Origin: Acidobacteriota bacterium
GTDB lineage: Bacteria > Acidobacteriota > Vicinamibacteria > Fen-336
Assembly: GCA_003155335.1 (NCBI GenBank)
Contig: PMCG01000099.1
Coordinates: forward strand, 1-7,169
Direction of reading: 5' to 3'
Length of the DNA: 7,169 nt
Under the pieces are notes generated by a model, which had not been told where the DNA came from, did no database searches, and saw only the letters and a program-made list of their open reading frames with translations. The position numbers and the translations under genes were made by a program. How positions within the stretch are numbered: position 1 is the stretch's first letter; every line of letters begins with the position of its first letter. This document shows positions 4,665 to 7,169 of the stretch, piece by piece.

Positions 4665-6041
4665 CTACTCTCGCCGCAGACGACTGAGCGCGGCGTCGAG
4701 TGAAACGCGCACGGCGTCCGGCGCCGTGCCGCCGCGCGCCGCCTTGGCGCGCACTGCCTCGTCGGGCGCGAAGAGCACGTCCAGGCGGGCGGCCACGCTC
4801 GGGACCTCGCTCGCCAGCACCCGCGCTGCCACCGCGCGCAGCGAGCTGCCCGTGCGCTGCGCTTCGGCAACCATGCTGCCCACCAAACCGTGGGCTTTGC
4901 GGAATGACCCGCCCTCGTGCGCGATGGCCACCGCTAGACCGGCCGCGATCATCTCTTCGTGGCTGGCCGCGCGCCGGAGCGCGGCCTCGTCGAGCGTCAG
5001 CCCCGTGACGACGCCGCGCATGATCGCGACCGAGTTGATGGCCGTGTCGCCTGCGTCGAAGACGGCTTCCTTGTCTTCCTGCAGGTCCTTCTGGTAGCCG
5101 GTCGCGAGGCCCTTGACGACGGTGTGCAGCCGGACGAGGTCGCCGGTGACGCGACCAGCCTTGCCGCGAACGAGCTCGAGGGCGTCGGGGTTCTTCTTCT
5201 GGGGCATCAAGCTCGACCCGGTCGTGAAGGCCTCGGGCAGGCGGAAGAAGCCGAACTCGGGGCTGGAGAGCCAGATCAGATCCTCGGCCATGCGCGAGAA
5301 GTGCATCTGCAGCGTGGCGCAGCAGGCCACGAACTCGATGGCGAAGTCGCGGTCCATCACCGCGTCCAGCGCGCTCTCTGAAACGGCGGCAAAGCCGAGG
5401 TCGCGGGCCAAGGCCTCGCGATCGATCGGCAGGGCCGTGCCGGCGAGCGCACCGGAACCGAGCGGCAGGACGTCGACGCGCCGCCGCGCGTCGCCCAGCC
5501 GGTCGAAATCGCGCACCAGGCCCCAGGCGTGCGCGGCAGCCCAGTGGCCGAAGGTGATCGGCTCGGCCGCGCGCGTGTGAGTGTAGCCTGGCATGACGCT
5601 CGCGGCGCCGGCGTGCCCCTTTTCGGCCAAGGCTTCTACCAACGCGCGAACCCCGTCGCGCAGGACGTCGATCGCCACGCGGATCCACAGACGCAGAGCA
5701 GTGACGGCCTGCTCGTTGCGGCTGCGACCCAGGTGGGCTTGGCCGGCCAAATCCCCCACAATCTCGCCGAGACGCGTCTCGACAAAGCTGTGGACGTCTT
5801 CGGCGTCGAGCTCGAGATAGGCCGGATCGCGGCGCGCGCGCTTGAGCACCTCGCCCAGACCGTCGACCAGGCGCTCGGCGTCGCGGGCCGGTATGGATTT
5901 GGCGCGTCCCAATGCCCGGACATAGGCCTGCGACGCGGCAATCTCCTCGGGCAGCAAGCGCCGGTCGAACGGAAAAGAGCGGTTGAACTCCCAAAACGCG
6001 GCGTCCGGATCGGTCGAGTAGTTGCCACCCCAGAGCTTCAT
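4665..6041 (-). CDS. argH: Argininosuccinate lyase
   Basis: Splits argininosuccinate into arginine and fumarate, the last step of arginine synthesis, as a cytoplasmic homotetramer. The 458-residue length is normal. It opens with MKLWGGNY, then H84 in the DVHSFVETRL segment, GRSRNEQ (105-111), the catalytic pair T154-H155 in PGYTHTRAAEP, and the signature loop GSSLMPQKKNPD (275-286) carrying the catalytic serine. QEDKEAVFDA (321-330) and GGTAPDAVRVSL (437-448) also match the family. Two conserved segments are altered: HTGRSRNDQ is HLGRSRNEQ here (103-111), and GYTHLQRAQP is GYTHTRAAEP (152-161). Key catalytic residues remain. The frame is open far upstream through argJ, but MKLWGG at 6041 is the family start, with GGAG six bases before it. 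It lies two bases after the argJ stop, so the two are surely co-transcribed. Confidence 0.96.
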   Translation of the reverse strand: MKLWGGNYSTDPDAAFWEFNRSFPFDRRLLPEEIAASQAYVRALGRAKSIPARDAERLVDGLGEVLKRARRDPAYLELDAEDVHSFVETRLGEIVGDLAGQAHLGRSRNEQAVTALRLWIRVAIDVLRDGVRALVEALAEKGHAGAASVMPGYTHTRAAEPITFGHWAAAHAWGLVRDFDRLGDARRRVDVLPLGSGALAGTALPIDREALARDLGFAAVSESALDAVMDRDFAIEFVACCATLQMHFSRMAEDLIWLSSPEFGFFRLPEAFTTGSSLMPQKKNPDALELVRGKAGRVTGDLVRLHTVVKGLATGYQKDLQEDKEAVFDAGDTAINSVAIMRGVVTGLTLDEAALRRAASHEEMIAAGLAVAIAHEGGSFRKAHGLVGSMVAEAQRTGSSLRAVAARVLASEVPSVAARLDVLFAPDEAVRAKAARGGTAPDAVRVSLDAALSRLRRE

Positions 6042-6043
6042 GC

Positions 6044-7169
6044 TCAGCTCCGATAGCTGCCGTTGATGTCGACGTAGCCGTGCGAGAGATCGCAGGTCCA
6101 GACGCTCGCCGACTCGCGGCCGGCGTTCAGGCGCACGCGAATGAGAACAGTGTCGCGCGTGAACGCGTCGGTCGCCAGCGACTCGTCGTACTCGCGCGCG
6201 GCGCCTGCCTCGCTGACCCAGACGTCTCCGAGGAAGATGTCGACGCGGTTGATGTCGAGCGCGACCCCGGCGCGTCCGACGGCGCCGAGGATGCGGCCCC
6301 AGTTGGCGTCGCCGCCGTACAGCGCGGTCTTGACCAGCGGAGAGTCCGCGATGGTGCGCGCCACGCGTTCGGCGTCTTCGTGCGTGCGCGCGCCCTCGAC
6401 GCGCACCTCGGCCACGCGCGTCGCGCCTTCGCCGTCGCGGATGAGCATCTGCGCCAAGCGCTGACAAGCCTCGCCGAGCGCGGCGCCAAAGGCCTCGAGA
6501 TCGGCTCCGGCGCGCTCGATCGGCGGCGCGCCGCACGCGCCGCTGGCCAGCACGACGACCGTGTCGTTGGTCGAGGTGTCGCCATCGACAGTGATGCTGT
6601 TGAAGCTCGCCGCGACAGCGGGCGTCAGGGCCTGGCGCAGCAGCTTCGGCGCAATCGCGGCGTCTGTGGTCAAGAAGGCGAGCATCGTCGCCAGCTGCGG
6701 TGCGATCATGCCAGCGCCCTTGGCCATGCCGCCCAGGTGCGCGGTTCGGCCGCCCACCGCGAACTCGACCAGCACCTCCTTGGGCCGTGTGTCGGTGGTC
6801 ATGATGGCGCGTGCAGCGTCGGCGCCGCCCTCCTTCGAGAGCGCCGCTGCTGCGCGTGGAATCGCCGCGCGCAGCTTCTCCATCGGCAGGCGCACGCCGA
6901 TGACTCCTGTCGATGCCAGAAGAATTTCCGCGGGCGAGCAGCCGATGGCCTGCGCCGTGAGCGACGCCATCTCGCGTGCATCGGCCAGGCCGCCCTCGCC
7001 AGTGGCGGCATTGGCGCAACCTGAGTTGACGACCACGGCGCGGGCCCGCCCGGAAGCAATGTGCTCACGCGAGACCAAGACAGGCGCCGCCTGCGCGCGG
7101 TTGGTGGTGAAGACGGCCGCGGCCGCGCACGGCGCGTCGGCCACGAGCAGCGCGAGATCGGCCGTATCC
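6044..7169 (-). CDS. argJ: Glutamate N-acetyltransferase / ornithine acetyltransferase (5' end outside window)
   Basis: Moves the acetyl group from N-acetylornithine to glutamate, recycling it in arginine synthesis; some family members also use acetyl-CoA. The last 374 residues are present; the frame is open to the right edge, and by comparison with the usual length of about 400 some 25-35 N-terminal residues are missing. The first visible residues, DTADLALLVAD, already match the conserved N-terminal part, so the GTG at 7144 is not the start. Signatures, in order, are FTTNRAQAAPV, ASTGVIG, KGAGMIAPQLATML, VDGDTSTNDTV, and KTALYGGDANWGRILGAVGRAG. The ATML threonine (codon 6688-6686) is the family's self-cleavage nucleophile, so the protein should be processed into alpha and beta chains. 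It ends SHGYVDINGSYRS. Whether it is mono- or bifunctional cannot be read from the sequence. Confidence 0.95.
   Translation of the reverse strand, partial: DTADLALLVADAPCAAAAVFTTNRAQAAPVLVSREHIASGRARAVVVNSGCANAATGEGGLADAREMASLTAQAIGCSPAEILLASTGVIGVRLPMEKLRAAIPRAAAALSKEGGADAARAIMTTDTRPKEVLVEFAVGGRTAHLGGMAKGAGMIAPQLATMLAFLTTDAAIAPKLLRQALTPAVAASFNSITVDGDTSTNDTVVVLASGACGAPPIERAGADLEAFGAALGEACQRLAQMLIRDGEGATRVAEVRVEGARTHEDAERVARTIADSPLVKTALYGGDANWGRILGAVGRAGVALDINRVDIFLGDVWVSEAGAAREYDESLATDAFTRDTVLIRVRLNAGRESASVWTCDLSHGYVDINGSYRS
6048..6051 (-). promoter_or_regulatory. argH ribosome binding site inside the end of argJ
   Basis: GGAG on the minus strand lies six bases before the argH ATG and within the last codons of argJ, overlapping its penultimate sense codons. 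It supports the MKLWGG start and translational coupling of the two genes. Confidence 0.6.
6686..6688 (-). other. argJ: Autocatalytic cleavage threonine codon of ArgJ
   Basis: The ACG codon encodes the threonine of the ALA-TML junction in the KGAGMIAPQLATML motif. In characterised ArgJ enzymes the precursor is cut between alanine and this threonine, which then serves as the nucleophile of the beta chain. The motif is intact, so maturation is expected. Confidence 0.75.

Noticed and set aside
4282..5994. 570-codon open frame on the minus strand over DUF4388 and argH
   Set aside because: It overlaps two well-supported genes in other frames. Its translation is arginine- and glycine-rich with no domain character, as expected from GC-rich codon bias.
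4665..7019. 784-codon minus-strand frame suggesting a long N-terminal extension or fusion of argH
   Set aside because: The first 326 codons lie over argJ in a different frame and are low-complexity Arg-rich. The family start MKLWGG with GGAG before it sits at 6041.

Overview
The window is 7,169 bases of GC-rich bacterial chromosome, densely coding, with no RNA gene, CRISPR array, insertion sequence or phage gene that I can see. No stretch longer than about 150 bases lacks a gene. GC content, one-component signalling genes (Ser/Thr kinase, PAS-GGDEF, PilZ, DUF4388) and a stand-alone HNH protein suggest a large-genome environmental Gram-negative lineage such as Myxococcota, Acidobacteriota or a related candidate phylum. 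This placement is an inference; nothing in the window fixes the taxon.

Layout: (1) 1-737, minus strand, the N-terminal 245 residues of a Hanks-type Ser/Thr protein kinase that runs off the left edge, with its own promoter at 767-795. (2) 847-2354, minus strand, a probable two-gene operon: an HD-domain metal-dependent phosphohydrolase followed 20 bases later by a PAS-GGDEF diguanylate cyclase with an intact GGEEF site and an RxxD inhibitory site. (3) 2355-2504, a divergent regulatory region with a candidate promoter on each strand, overlapping -35 boxes and a 6-bp inverted repeat. (4) 2505-2879, plus strand, a single-domain PilZ protein with a clear ribosome binding site but an altered second c-di-GMP motif. 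(5) 2978-4638, plus strand, an HNH endonuclease-family gene with a good promoter just upstream, then a DUF4388 multi-domain protein 20 bases later. (6) 4665-7169, minus strand, convergent to DUF4388: argJ (5' end beyond the right edge) and argH, two bases apart, an arginine biosynthesis operon.

Functionally there are two unrelated parts. ArgJ recycles the acetyl group to make ornithine (and possibly acetylglutamate), and ArgH performs the final step, argininosuccinate to arginine plus fumarate. The left two thirds is a signalling neighbourhood: a c-di-GMP-making enzyme and a PilZ-type protein flank a shared regulatory region, next to a kinase and a DUF4388 protein. I see no proven new system. 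The most interesting parts are the divergent HD/GGDEF-PilZ arrangement, the degenerate PilZ motif, the HNH-DUF4388 pair and the changed signature loops of ArgH.
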